Positions 1-5,441 of a DNA stretch of 5,795 bases are shown here, one piece after another. The stretch's first letter is position 1. Each line of letters begins with the position of its first letter. Position numbers and translations under genes: made by a program. Location: positions 1-5,795 of the forward strand of contig JBBKVS010000192.1 in assembly GCA_037968555.1 (NCBI GenBank). The letters run 5' to 3'. The notes beneath the pieces were generated by a model, which saw only the letters and a program-made list of their open reading frames with translations, made no database searches and was not told the DNA's origin. Source of the DNA: JAWXBM01 sp037968555 (lineage in GTDB: Bacteria; Pseudomonadota; Gammaproteobacteria; Xanthomonadales; SZUA-36).

Positions 1-920
1 GGCATTGCCAGCTCGGCATCAGCCACCCGCCGTATCGTGACCAGGCCAGCCAGGGAATTTTTCAGGCGCTCCCACCAGGGCAACCCGGTGTCGGTGCTGG
101 CTGACTGGACTGGCGTTTCATATTGACTGGATTTGAAAGGCAAAATGGCCAGGCTGTCTTGCAGCTTGTCCAGCTCGGCAGCCAAGGTGACCATGTCCGG
201 CACATCGGCAGCAACCAGCGCCTGGCGGGCAGCAGCAATTTCGCGCCGTAAAGAGATGAACAGGGGGTTGTCAAAAGCCAGCACCTGCTGATCCGCCAGC
301 TGCAATGCCCGGTCGGCATTGCGGGTATCGCCGAACAGCTGCAGGCGCTCCTGCGCCATGCGCAACAGGTAATCGATTTCTTCCAGCTTGAGTTCCGAAT
401 CGCCTTGGGCGCTGCGCGCTGTCAGGTTGCTCAACTTTTCCTCTACGCTATTGAGCCGGGTTTGCGCATCTTCCAGTGCGGCCTGCGCCGAACGGTTCCA
501 TGCGTTGCTTTCGGAGTGGAAATTTTCGCTGGCATTCTGCGTATTTTCCAAAGCCTGCAAACGTTGCTGCAATTCCCCATCCTGTGCGCTGGGACTGGGC
601 TGCAGGCTGGCCGAATCCTGCACCTTTGCCAAAGCCGCTTGCAGCCCTTTTAATTCAGCCTGTAATTGTTGCTGCTGCATTTGCGCTTGCGCGGCTTGCT
701 GCTTTTGCCCACTTTCCGCCTGCCACCACATCCAGGCAGCGGCGGCCAAAGCCAGCAGCGCCAGTATCAGTACCAGGCCGGCGAGTCCGCTGGAGGAGCG
801 CTTCGGAGCGGCTTCTTCACGCACTGCATCGATGACCTCATCGCGCATTTCGGGACGCGACAGGTCCTCAGCTGCAGTCAGGCTTTCGTCAGGTTTTGGG
901 TCCAACTCGTCAGAATTCAC
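1..920 (-). CDS. hemX: HemX, inner-membrane protein of the hem operon (C-terminus cut by window edge)
   Basis: The first 306 residues are visible; the C-terminus lies beyond the left edge (full HemX proteins are typically somewhat under 400 residues). An acidic cytoplasmic N-terminus (about 1-40) is followed by one hydrophobic segment at about 45-66 (GLAGLVLILALLALAAAAW), then a Gln/Ala/Leu-rich stretch at about 67-170 that should be a periplasmic coiled coil. After it comes the conserved HemX part with EEIDYLLRMAQERLQLFGD (180-198), RALQLADQQV (204-213) and PWWERLKNSL (281-290). The family is often labelled uroporphyrinogen-III C-methyltransferase, but no methyltransferase fold is visible; its true role is unclear and it is usually linked to haem synthesis only by gene position. 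The start is non-AUG: an in-frame TAA lies 13 codons upstream and no ATG follows it before the coding part, so GTG at 918-920 is the likely start, with AGAGG 11 bases upstream. The adjacent ATT (921-923) would have better spacing but is a very rare start. It follows hemD after 126 bp. Confidence 0.88.
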   Translation of the reverse strand, partial: MNSDELDPKPDESLTAAEDLSRPEMRDEVIDAVREEAAPKRSSSGLAGLVLILALLALAAAAWMWWQAESGQKQQAAQAQMQQQQLQAELKGLQAALAKVQDSASLQPSPSAQDGELQQRLQALENTQNASENFHSESNAWNRSAQAALEDAQTRLNSVEEKLSNLTARSAQGDSELKLEEIDYLLRMAQERLQLFGDTRNADRALQLADQQVLAFDNPLFISLRREIAAARQALVAADVPDMVTLAAELDKLQDSLAILPFKSSQYETPVQSASTDTGLPWWERLKNSLAGLVTIRRVADAELAM

Positions 921-1046
921 AATGGTGCTTACCTCTGGAAAAACGATGGTGACTGTGGCTTATGGCACCAGATGCTAAACAAATCTGCTCCGCTCTGCAC
1001 TCCCGCAGTCAAAAGTGCAGCCAAACCTGAGCTCAATAGTAGCGTT
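921..1046 (-). promoter_or_regulatory. hemD-hemX intergenic gap with possible internal promoter
   Basis: This is the only sizeable gap inside an otherwise overlapping gene train. On the minus strand it carries TTGACT (1007-1012), a good -35 match, but the hexamers 17-19 bases downstream (AGCAGA, GCAGAT, CAGATT) are poor -10 matches. The TTGACT lies inside the loop of a perfect inverted repeat (995-1020). No T-run follows the dyad on either strand, so it does not look like an intrinsic terminator. A promoter giving hemX separate transcription is possible but weakly supported. Confidence 0.22.
995..1020. repeat. Perfect 7-bp inverted repeat, 12-base loop
   Basis: CTGCACT at 995-1001 pairs perfectly with AGTGCAG at 1014-1020 around a 12-base loop. 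It lies in the hemD-hemX gap, outside coding sequence. The stem is followed by purine-rich sequence on the minus strand rather than by a T-run, which argues against a Rho-independent terminator. It could be an operator half-site pair, an RNA stem slowing decay or translation, or chance. Confidence 0.4.
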
Positions 1047-1808
1047 TCAACTGGGTAAACAAAGCTTGCGGATTGCCATGGCCAGCTCAGCATTGGCAGG
1101 CCCGGTGGAGAGGTGCACCGCAGCAGGTTTACTGGCAGCAGCAATCTCCGCCAGCCGTTCTGAAACCACCAGCCACTCTCCGGCACAAACCTGCTGCCAG
1201 GCGCTGGCGGATATGCCGGCCGACAGCAGCTTAATAGACTCTGCGCTGGTCCATACGGAAAGAATTTTTCCGCTTTGCTCCAGTTTGTGGATGTTCTGCG
1301 CAGATATGAGTGCCGCGCGTCTTTCGTATACCAGCAGCATTTCTGCGGCCAAACCCCGCTGCTGCAAGCCCTGCAATAAGGCAGTGCGGCCACCTGCTGC
1401 AGCAATAATCCAGGCTTGCCTGGCTTGCAGGGGAATTTCATCCAGCCTGCGCAACAGGTCTTCGCTGGTATAGCCTGCCTCGGATTGGATGACCGGCCCC
1501 AGGCCTGCCGCCAGCAGTACGCTGGCTGTGGCTGGGCCTATGGCCGCCAACTGGCTGGCGGCCAGCAAGTCCTGCGATAGTTGCTGCAAAGCAAATTGAA
1601 CGGCTCGTGGGCTGGTAAAAACCAGCAAGGGCGTTGTTTTCGAATTCTTCGCCTGGGTTAAGGCGGCGATTTGTGCTGTGCTGATCCGGACTTCACCAAA
1701 CTCATGCGCTGGCTGGATCGCAATTTTTAGCGGCAATTCGGCCAGCTGGCCAGCCAATTCCTCTGCTTCAGCCAGCGGCCGGGTGATCAGCAGGTAATCA
1801 AAGGCCAT
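1047..1808 (-). CDS. hemD: Uroporphyrinogen-III synthase
   Basis: Cytoplasmic enzyme of 253 residues that cyclises hydroxymethylbilane with inversion of ring D to give uroporphyrinogen III, the last common precursor of haem, sirohaem and cobalamin. HemD is poorly conserved, but the landmarks are in order: LLITRP at the N-terminus (6-11), VFTSPRAV (63-70), AAIGPATA (88-95), GYTSEDLL (112-119), the hinge-return motif GGRTALLQGLQQRG (139-152) leading to VYERR (160-164), VWTSAESI (185-192) and VVSERLAEIA (214-223). Length fits the family (about 250). The frame stays open upstream to 1937, but ATG at 1806-1808 puts LLITRP where the family has it, so the longer form is rejected. The start overlaps the hemC stop by 11 bases (ATGGCCTTTGA), which implies translational coupling of two consecutive pathway enzymes. 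No fusion to hemX, although HemD-HemX fusions occur in some bacteria. Confidence 0.93.
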   Translation of the reverse strand: MAFDYLLITRPLAEAEELAGQLAELPLKIAIQPAHEFGEVRISTAQIAALTQAKNSKTTPLLVFTSPRAVQFALQQLSQDLLAASQLAAIGPATASVLLAAGLGPVIQSEAGYTSEDLLRRLDEIPLQARQAWIIAAAGGRTALLQGLQQRGLAAEMLLVYERRAALISAQNIHKLEQSGKILSVWTSAESIKLLSAGISASAWQQVCAGEWLVVSERLAEIAAASKPAAVHLSTGPANAELAMAIRKLCLPS

Positions 1809-2727
1809 GTTTGGAGTGCGCAATGATCTGGTCTGCGCCTTGCTGCAGCAGATCGGTTGCCACCGCCTCGGCCAGCTGCTGCAGCTCGGTAACAGGACCT
1901 TCTTTTTGGCTGCGCAAAATGCGACTGCCATCAGCATCCCCCACCAGCGCCTGCAACTGCATTAATTCGCCATAGAGTTCAGCGTAAACTGCCAAAGGCA
2001 CCTGGCAGCTACCCTGCAGCATGCGCGCCACGCTCCGCTCGGCCTGGGTGCGCAAGGAGGTTTCAACATCATCCAGCGGCAGCAGCAAAGCGCGGGTGCG
2101 GCTATCTGCGGTGGAATACTGCAGACCTATGGTTCCCTGGGTAGGTGCGGGTAACCAGTCCGGTGCTTCCAGAGTTTCGGTAATCAATCCATCCAGACCC
2201 AGGCGCTCCAGCCCGGCGCGGGCCAGGATAATCGCCTCGTATTCGCCCTCCTGCAGCTTGCGTATTCGTGTGTTGACGTTGCCGCGTAAATCCAGCACTT
2301 GCAGGTCGGGCCGTGCAGCCAGCAACTGGCATTGCCGCCGCAGGCTGCTGCTGCCAATCCGCGCGCCCGCAGGCAATTCGTGCAGGCTCTGCCCTTCACG
2401 TGACAACAGGGCATCAAAGGGATTGGCTCGCTGCAGCACGATGTCCACCTGCAGGCCCGGAGTCATTTCTACCGGCACATCCTTCATGGAGTGCACCGCC
2501 AGGTCAGCCTCGCCATCCAGCAGCGCACGTTCCAGTTCTTTCAAAAACAGGCCCTTGCCGCCTATGCTGGCCAGTGGTTTGTCCAATATGCGATCACCCT
2601 CGGTAAGCAGGGGCAACAATTCCACCTGCAGGCCGGGATGATGCTGGCGCAACAGCTGGGCCACATGTTCTGCCTGCCACAGCGCCAGTGCGCTTTTGCG
2701 GGTGGCGATTTTCAGCCTTCCGGGCAT
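1798..2727 (-). CDS. hemC: Porphobilinogen deaminase (hydroxymethylbilane synthase)
   Basis: Cytoplasmic enzyme that condenses four porphobilinogens into hydroxymethylbilane using a covalently bound dipyrromethane cofactor. With the ATG start it has 309 residues, normal for the family. Visible motifs in order: KIATRKSALALWQAEHV (6-22), SIGGKGLF (54-61), AVHSMKDVP with catalytic Asp83 (77-85), RIGSSSLRRQ (123-132), DLRGNVNTRIRKL (146-158), AGLERLG (171-177) and GSCQVP with cofactor-binding Cys241 (239-244). An oddity is the motif usually read as PA(x)GQGA(x)GIE, here PAPTQGTIGLQ (194-204): the first Gly is Thr, Ala is Thr and Glu is Gln. The start is uncertain: ATG at 2725-2727 lies 8 bases after the algR stop with only a weak GAG 7 bases upstream; a TTG at 2737-2739 overlaps the algR stop as TTGA and would add MSKA, but has no Shine-Dalgarno match. 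I prefer the ATG. The gene overlaps hemD by 11 bases. Confidence 0.95.
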   Translation of the reverse strand: MPGRLKIATRKSALALWQAEHVAQLLRQHHPGLQVELLPLLTEGDRILDKPLASIGGKGLFLKELERALLDGEADLAVHSMKDVPVEMTPGLQVDIVLQRANPFDALLSREGQSLHELPAGARIGSSSLRRQCQLLAARPDLQVLDLRGNVNTRIRKLQEGEYEAIILARAGLERLGLDGLITETLEAPDWLPAPTQGTIGLQYSTADSRTRALLLPLDDVETSLRTQAERSVARMLQGSCQVPLAVYAELYGELMQLQALVGDADGSRILRSQKEGPVTELQQLAEAVATDLLQQGADQIIAHSKHGL

Positions 2728-2735
2728 GGCCTTAC

Positions 2736-3449
2736 TCAAAGTTTGGCTAACAATTTTCGTAAAGCGGCAACATTACGGCGACTGACTTCCGGCCGCTCCT
2801 CGGTGCCACTGAGCACCGCCAATACACAGCCATTATCGCCGCGCTCCAGGCCGCGCAGATGCCGGGTGGAGATCAGCGCATTGCGGTGTATGCGGAAAAA
2901 CTCAGCGCCGTGGCGGGACTCCAGTTCAGTCAGTGAATCATCGATCACCGTCGTACCTTTTTCATGCACCACTGTGGTGTACTTGTCTTCGGCCAACAAA
3001 CAAATCACCCGCTGTACCGGGGTCAGCAGTACTTTGCCTCCCACCGTGGACTTGAGGTAGGCAATGGGTGCCTGGGATTCACGATCACCAATAAAGCGCC
3101 GGGCTTTCTCCAGAGCCTGCGCCAAACGTTCAGCGCGCACCGGCTTGACCAGGTAGTCCACGGCTTCCGCTTCGAAGGCTTCCAGTGCCTGGTTCAGATA
3201 GGCAGTGCAAAAAATCACCGCCGCTTGGGAACCGCCCTTCTGCAGGGTGCGAGCGAGCGTCATGCCATCCATACCGGGCATGGATATATCCAACAACAGG
3301 ATGTCGGGGGCCAGTTCTTCGATGAGGCGCAATGCCTGCTGGCCGGAGCCAGCTTCTCCCACCACGTCAAAGTTGGGTAATTCGGACAGCATGCGACGCA
3401 TGCGGTCGCGTGCCGGTTCTTCGTCATCAACTATCAGTATGTGCAACAT
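2736..3449 (-). CDS. algR: LytTR-family response regulator, AlgR type
   Basis: A 237-residue two-component transcription factor. The receiver domain (about 1-120) has the acidic pair Asp8-Asp9, phospho-acceptor Asp54 in LLLDISMPGMDG, Thr82 in CTAY and Lys102 in VKPV, so all phosphorylation residues are present. A short linker leads to a LytTR DNA-binding domain (about 134-237) with VQRVICLLAEDKYTTV (145-160), FFRIHRNALIS (184-194) and SRRNVAALRKLL (223-234) near the end. In Pseudomonas, AlgR works with AlgZ/FimS to control alginate, type IV pili and other virulence traits; what it controls here cannot be read from the window. The gene overlaps the end of algZ by 23 bases and is followed at once by hemC, so kinase, regulator and haem enzymes are probably on one transcript. 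Only a weak GAG precedes the ATG, consistent with translational coupling to algZ. Confidence 0.94.
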   Translation of the reverse strand: MLHILIVDDEEPARDRMRRMLSELPNFDVVGEAGSGQQALRLIEELAPDILLLDISMPGMDGMTLARTLQKGGSQAAVIFCTAYLNQALEAFEAEAVDYLVKPVRAERLAQALEKARRFIGDRESQAPIAYLKSTVGGKVLLTPVQRVICLLAEDKYTTVVHEKGTTVIDDSLTELESRHGAEFFRIHRNALISTRHLRGLERGDNGCVLAVLSGTEERPEVSRRNVAALRKLLAKL

Positions 3450-4485
3450 AAGGCAGGCTCATTACTACGTAAAATTGCTCAATATTATGGTAGGTAACCA
3501 GGCTGGCTTGCGAGCCATAGGCTAAACGCAAACGGTCACGGATATTCGGTATGGCCATGCCATGACCGGCAACCACATGCCCTCTGGGCGCCACCGGGTT
3601 AGCGATGGTGATCACTACCTGGTCACCTTCGGAGCGTCCGTAAACGCTGATTTTGCCACCATCAGGATTGGCTTGGATGCCGTGCCCCACTGCATTTTCC
3701 AATAAAGGTTGCAGCATCAGTGGCAGGATGGCTGCATTGGCCGGCAGTTCGCTGACCCGCCAATCGATCTGCAGCCGCTCTCCCAATCGTCGCTTCTCCA
3801 TGTCCAGGTATTGCCGGGCCAGGCTGAGTTCGTCCGCCAGGCTGATGGCTTGGTCAGCCCGCCGCATGCTGCCCCGGAAAATATCTGCCAGGTCTTCAAT
3901 GGCAGCTTCGGCATTTTTCGGATCCACCGGTATCAGGCTGGCGATGGTATTGAGGCTGTTGAACAGAAAGTGCGGGCGTATGCGGGCCTGCAAAGCCTGC
4001 ACCCGGGCCTCAGCCTGGGCCATCAGTTGTGTTCGCCAGCGCGAACGCACCAGTAAATAACGCAAAAAAGCAGCGGCAACGATGGCCACTGCCGACACAC
4101 TTTCCAGCACAAAGCTGCGGACGCTGGGCATTTCGTTGCTCAACCCGAAGAACGGAAAAGCCTGCCTGGCACCGTAGCTGAACGCTATTGTCAACAGGAC
4201 CATCACCAGCCAACTGCCCGTCCAGGCGCCTGAAGCCGTCATGCGGTTGATCCAGCCACTACTGACACAGAGGCCCGAAATACAAAACAGCGCCAACCAT
4301 TGCGCATACAGACTGGCCAGGCTGAGCCAGCCCCAGGTCGGTAGCTCATCCTTACCGATACCAATCAATAACACAGCCAGCTCGGTGATCACCATGATGA
4401 CCAGGGTGATTCGCCAGGTGCAGAAAGTGGGTGGATAGACACCGGGTGTATCCAGCCGCAGCTCCTGTTCCAGCCGGTCGTTCAC
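3427..4485 (-). CDS. algZ: Membrane sensor histidine kinase, AlgZ/FimS (LytS-like His_kinase) type
   Basis: A 352-residue kinase predicted to phosphorylate the adjacent AlgR. Numbering from the GTG, four hydrophobic segments are visible at about 24-44, 52-73, 88-107 and 124-146, forming a membrane sensor with short loops and no large periplasmic domain. The phosphorylation motif IRPHFLFNSLNT (169-180) carries His172, as in LytS-type His_kinase families. The ATPase part follows with LQPLLENAVGHGI (258-270) and a glycine-box equivalent GHGMAIPNIRDRL (307-319). The frame stays open upstream to ATG 4563, but that would run 74 bases into the esterase gene and add 26 residues without kinase character. 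GTG at 4483-4485, 4 bases after the esterase stop, is therefore chosen, although no strong ribosome site precedes it. The 3' end overlaps algR by 23 bases. The ligand is unknown. Confidence 0.9.
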   Translation of the reverse strand: MNDRLEQELRLDTPGVYPPTFCTWRITLVIMVITELAVLLIGIGKDELPTWGWLSLASLYAQWLALFCISGLCVSSGWINRMTASGAWTGSWLVMVLLTIAFSYGARQAFPFFGLSNEMPSVRSFVLESVSAVAIVAAAFLRYLLVRSRWRTQLMAQAEARVQALQARIRPHFLFNSLNTIASLIPVDPKNAEAAIEDLADIFRGSMRRADQAISLADELSLARQYLDMEKRRLGERLQIDWRVSELPANAAILPLMLQPLLENAVGHGIQANPDGGKISVYGRSEGDQVVITIANPVAPRGHVVAGHGMAIPNIRDRLRLAYGSQASLVTYHNIEQFYVVMSLPYVAHTDS

Positions 4486-4489
4486 GGTG

Positions 4490-5146
4490 CTAGCCCAGTC
4501 GAACCTGTAGCCAGGCGCTGATGTCACTGATTTCCTCCATACTGACGGAGTGCTGCATGTCATAGGTCCGCCAATTCACATCACAGCCCAGTTCACGCAG
4601 TATCTTCGCTGCTTGTTCGCCCATGGCCATGGGTACCACCGGATCCGCCTTGCCATGGGCCACAAGAGCGGGAAAATCCGCTGCCTGGTTGGCTTCAGCT
4701 TTCAGTTCATCTGCCCGCAACATGTATGTAGATAAGGCCATCAAGCCCGCCAGCGCAGGCTGCTGCCGGAGCGCCACTTGTATGGCAATGGCGCCGCCCT
4801 GGGAAAAACCAGCCAGGACGATGCGTTGTGCAGGAATGCCGCGCTCTACTTCTTGCGCTATCAATTCCTGCGTCTGCTCCATGCTTTGCCTGATTCCGGC
4901 CGCGTCATGGTTGCGGTCCGAATCCAGCGAAACAATGTCATACCAGGCGCGCATACGCATACCGCCATTGACGGTGACCGGCCGGGTCTCGGCATGGGGA
5001 AAAACAAATCGTATGGCCGGTGCATCCGGCCACAGCAAATGGGGCACCACGGGTTCGAAATCATGGCCGTCAGCACCCAGGCCATGCAGCCAGATAACGG
5101 CTGCAGTGGGTGCCGGACCTGTTTCGATTTCTACCGTTTCGAGCAT
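4490..5146 (-). CDS. Alpha/beta-hydrolase carboxylesterase (phospholipase/carboxylesterase family)
   Basis: A 218-residue single-domain serine hydrolase of the Abhydrolase_2 family, which includes Pseudomonas carboxylesterase EstB and eukaryotic acyl-protein thioesterases. The family motifs are clear: IWLHGLGADGHDF (18-30) forming the oxyanion-hole region, GMRMRAWYD (62-70), nucleophile Ser115 in LAGFSQGGA (111-119), Asp168 in HGKADPVVP (164-172) and His199 in YDMQHSV (195-201). The catalytic triad is complete. There is no signal peptide, so it should act in the cytoplasm on short acyl esters or lysophospholipid-like substrates; the natural substrate cannot be told. The ATG has a strong GAGAGG ribosome site with 8-base spacing, the best in the window, which fits its place as first gene of the minus-strand operon. 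Its stop lies 4 bases before the algZ GTG, so algZ is likely translated by coupling. Confidence 0.92.
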   Translation of the reverse strand: MLETVEIETGPAPTAAVIWLHGLGADGHDFEPVVPHLLWPDAPAIRFVFPHAETRPVTVNGGMRMRAWYDIVSLDSDRNHDAAGIRQSMEQTQELIAQEVERGIPAQRIVLAGFSQGGAIAIQVALRQQPALAGLMALSTYMLRADELKAEANQAADFPALVAHGKADPVVPMAMGEQAAKILRELGCDVNWRTYDMQHSVSMEEISDISAWLQVRLG

Positions 5147-5154
5147 GTGTTGTA

Positions 5155-5160
5155 CCTCTC
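5155..5160 (-). promoter_or_regulatory. Ribosome binding site of the esterase gene
   Basis: GAGAGG on the minus strand with 8 bases to the ATG at 5144-5146. It fixes that start and is the strongest Shine-Dalgarno match among the genes here; downstream genes of the same train have weak or no matches and probably rely on coupling. Confidence 0.7.
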
Positions 5161-5166
5161 TTTTCG

Positions 5167-5208
5167 GGGCTGTCTATGCCGCGCTCATGGCGTATAGTGT
5201 AACAGCCC
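5167..5208. repeat. 7-bp inverted repeat in the divergent promoter region
   Basis: GGGCTGT (5167-5173) and ACAGCCC (5202-5208) are perfect inverted copies separated by 28 bases, with centres 35 bp apart. The arms touch the -35 region of the plus-strand promoter candidate and the -35 of the minus-strand candidate. This could be a pair of regulator half-sites or chance; the loop is too long for a convincing RNA hairpin. Confidence 0.25.
5170..5198 (+). promoter_or_regulatory. Possible sigma-70 promoter for lptM-dapF
   Basis: TATAGT (5193-5198) matches the -10 consensus at 5 of 6 bases. Seventeen bases upstream is CTGTCT (5170-5175), a weak -35 with 3 of 6 matches. Transcription would begin near 5205, about 40 bases before the lptM ATG. 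The match comes from reading the sequence only. Confidence 0.35.
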
Positions 5209-5212
5209 TCAA
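5184..5212 (-). promoter_or_regulatory. Possible promoter for the esterase-algZR-hem operon
   Basis: On the minus strand TTGAGG (5207-5212) has 4 of 6 matches to a -35 and is followed after 17 bases by CATGAG (5184-5189), a poor -10 with 3 of 6. It would start transcripts about 30 bases before the esterase ATG. It overlaps the candidate lptM promoter back to back. A promoter is expected in this short divergent gap, but this exact assignment is weak. Confidence 0.2.
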
Positions 5213-5246
5213 GCGGGCGAAACCCCGATATGCTGCTGTGATCAAC

Positions 5247-5441
5247 ATGACCATCACCCGAACATTTTTGGCCGTCTTACTTATGGCAATGCTGCTGTCA
5301 GCCTGCGGCCAGCGCGGCCCTCTGTATCTGCCCGATGACAATACTCAAACTCCGGCGCAAACCGGTCAGCCGGCAGATGCGGAAGAAAATTCCCTGGAAG
5401 CTGAACTCGACGATGAGGACAAACAGGTAGATGGCCTCTGA
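5247..5441 (+). CDS. lptM: LptM (YifL-type) small outer-membrane lipoprotein
   Basis: A 64-residue lipoprotein precursor. The signal peptide (1-19) ends in the lipobox LLSAC with lipidated Cys20; the mature protein begins CGQRGPLYLP, the conserved signature of the YifL/LptM family. Asp is absent at +2 (Gly instead), consistent with outer-membrane sorting. The rest is a hydrophilic, acidic tail (about 41-62, rich in Glu and Asp), likely disordered. In E. coli, LptM binds the LPS translocon LptDE and aids LptD disulfide maturation; that role is assumed here by family. Start: ATG 5247 gives a normal short signal peptide; an in-frame GTG at 5238 would add three residues, and neither has a clear ribosome site. 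The frame is open far upstream, antisense to the esterase, but that extension would bury the signal peptide and is rejected. It overlaps dapF by 11 bases, a pairing also seen in E. coli (yifL-dapF). Confidence 0.9.
   Translation: MTITRTFLAVLLMAMLLSACGQRGPLYLPDDNTQTPAQTGQPADAEENSLEAELDDEDKQVDGL

Noticed and set aside
487..496. Minus-strand ACCGTTCGGC, 9 of 10 matches to the Pseudomonas AlgR box ACCGTTCGTC
   Set aside because: It lies deep in the hemX coding region and its bases are explained by the codons for Asn-Arg-Ser-Ala. One near match of 10 bases in this window is weak; no match was found in the divergent promoter gap.
388..978. Long plus-strand open frame of 196 codons opposite hemX
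   Set aside because: Its product is Cys/Ser/Ala-rich with no recognisable domain, and the minus strand encodes a clear HemX. It is a typical antisense shadow of GC-rich coding sequence.
929..1046. Possible frameshifted continuation of HemD into the gap before hemX
   Set aside because: HemD is full length (253 residues) and ends with the expected C-terminal helix; the alternative frame through the gap shows no resemblance to HemD or HemX.
1741..1750. Palindrome GCCAGCTGGC
   Set aside because: It lies within hemD and arises from Leu/Ala/Gly/Gln codons; similar CAGCTG and CTGCAG words recur across the window because CTG and CAG codons are frequent.
5214..5227. Small hairpin CGGG-CGAAAC-CCCG before lptM
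   Set aside because: A 4-bp stem is common by chance in this base composition and no T-run follows, so neither terminator nor riboswitch is supported.
4623..5246. Upstream extension of the lptM frame to 272 codons
   Set aside because: It runs antisense to the well-supported esterase and would place the lipoprotein signal peptide in the middle of the protein.
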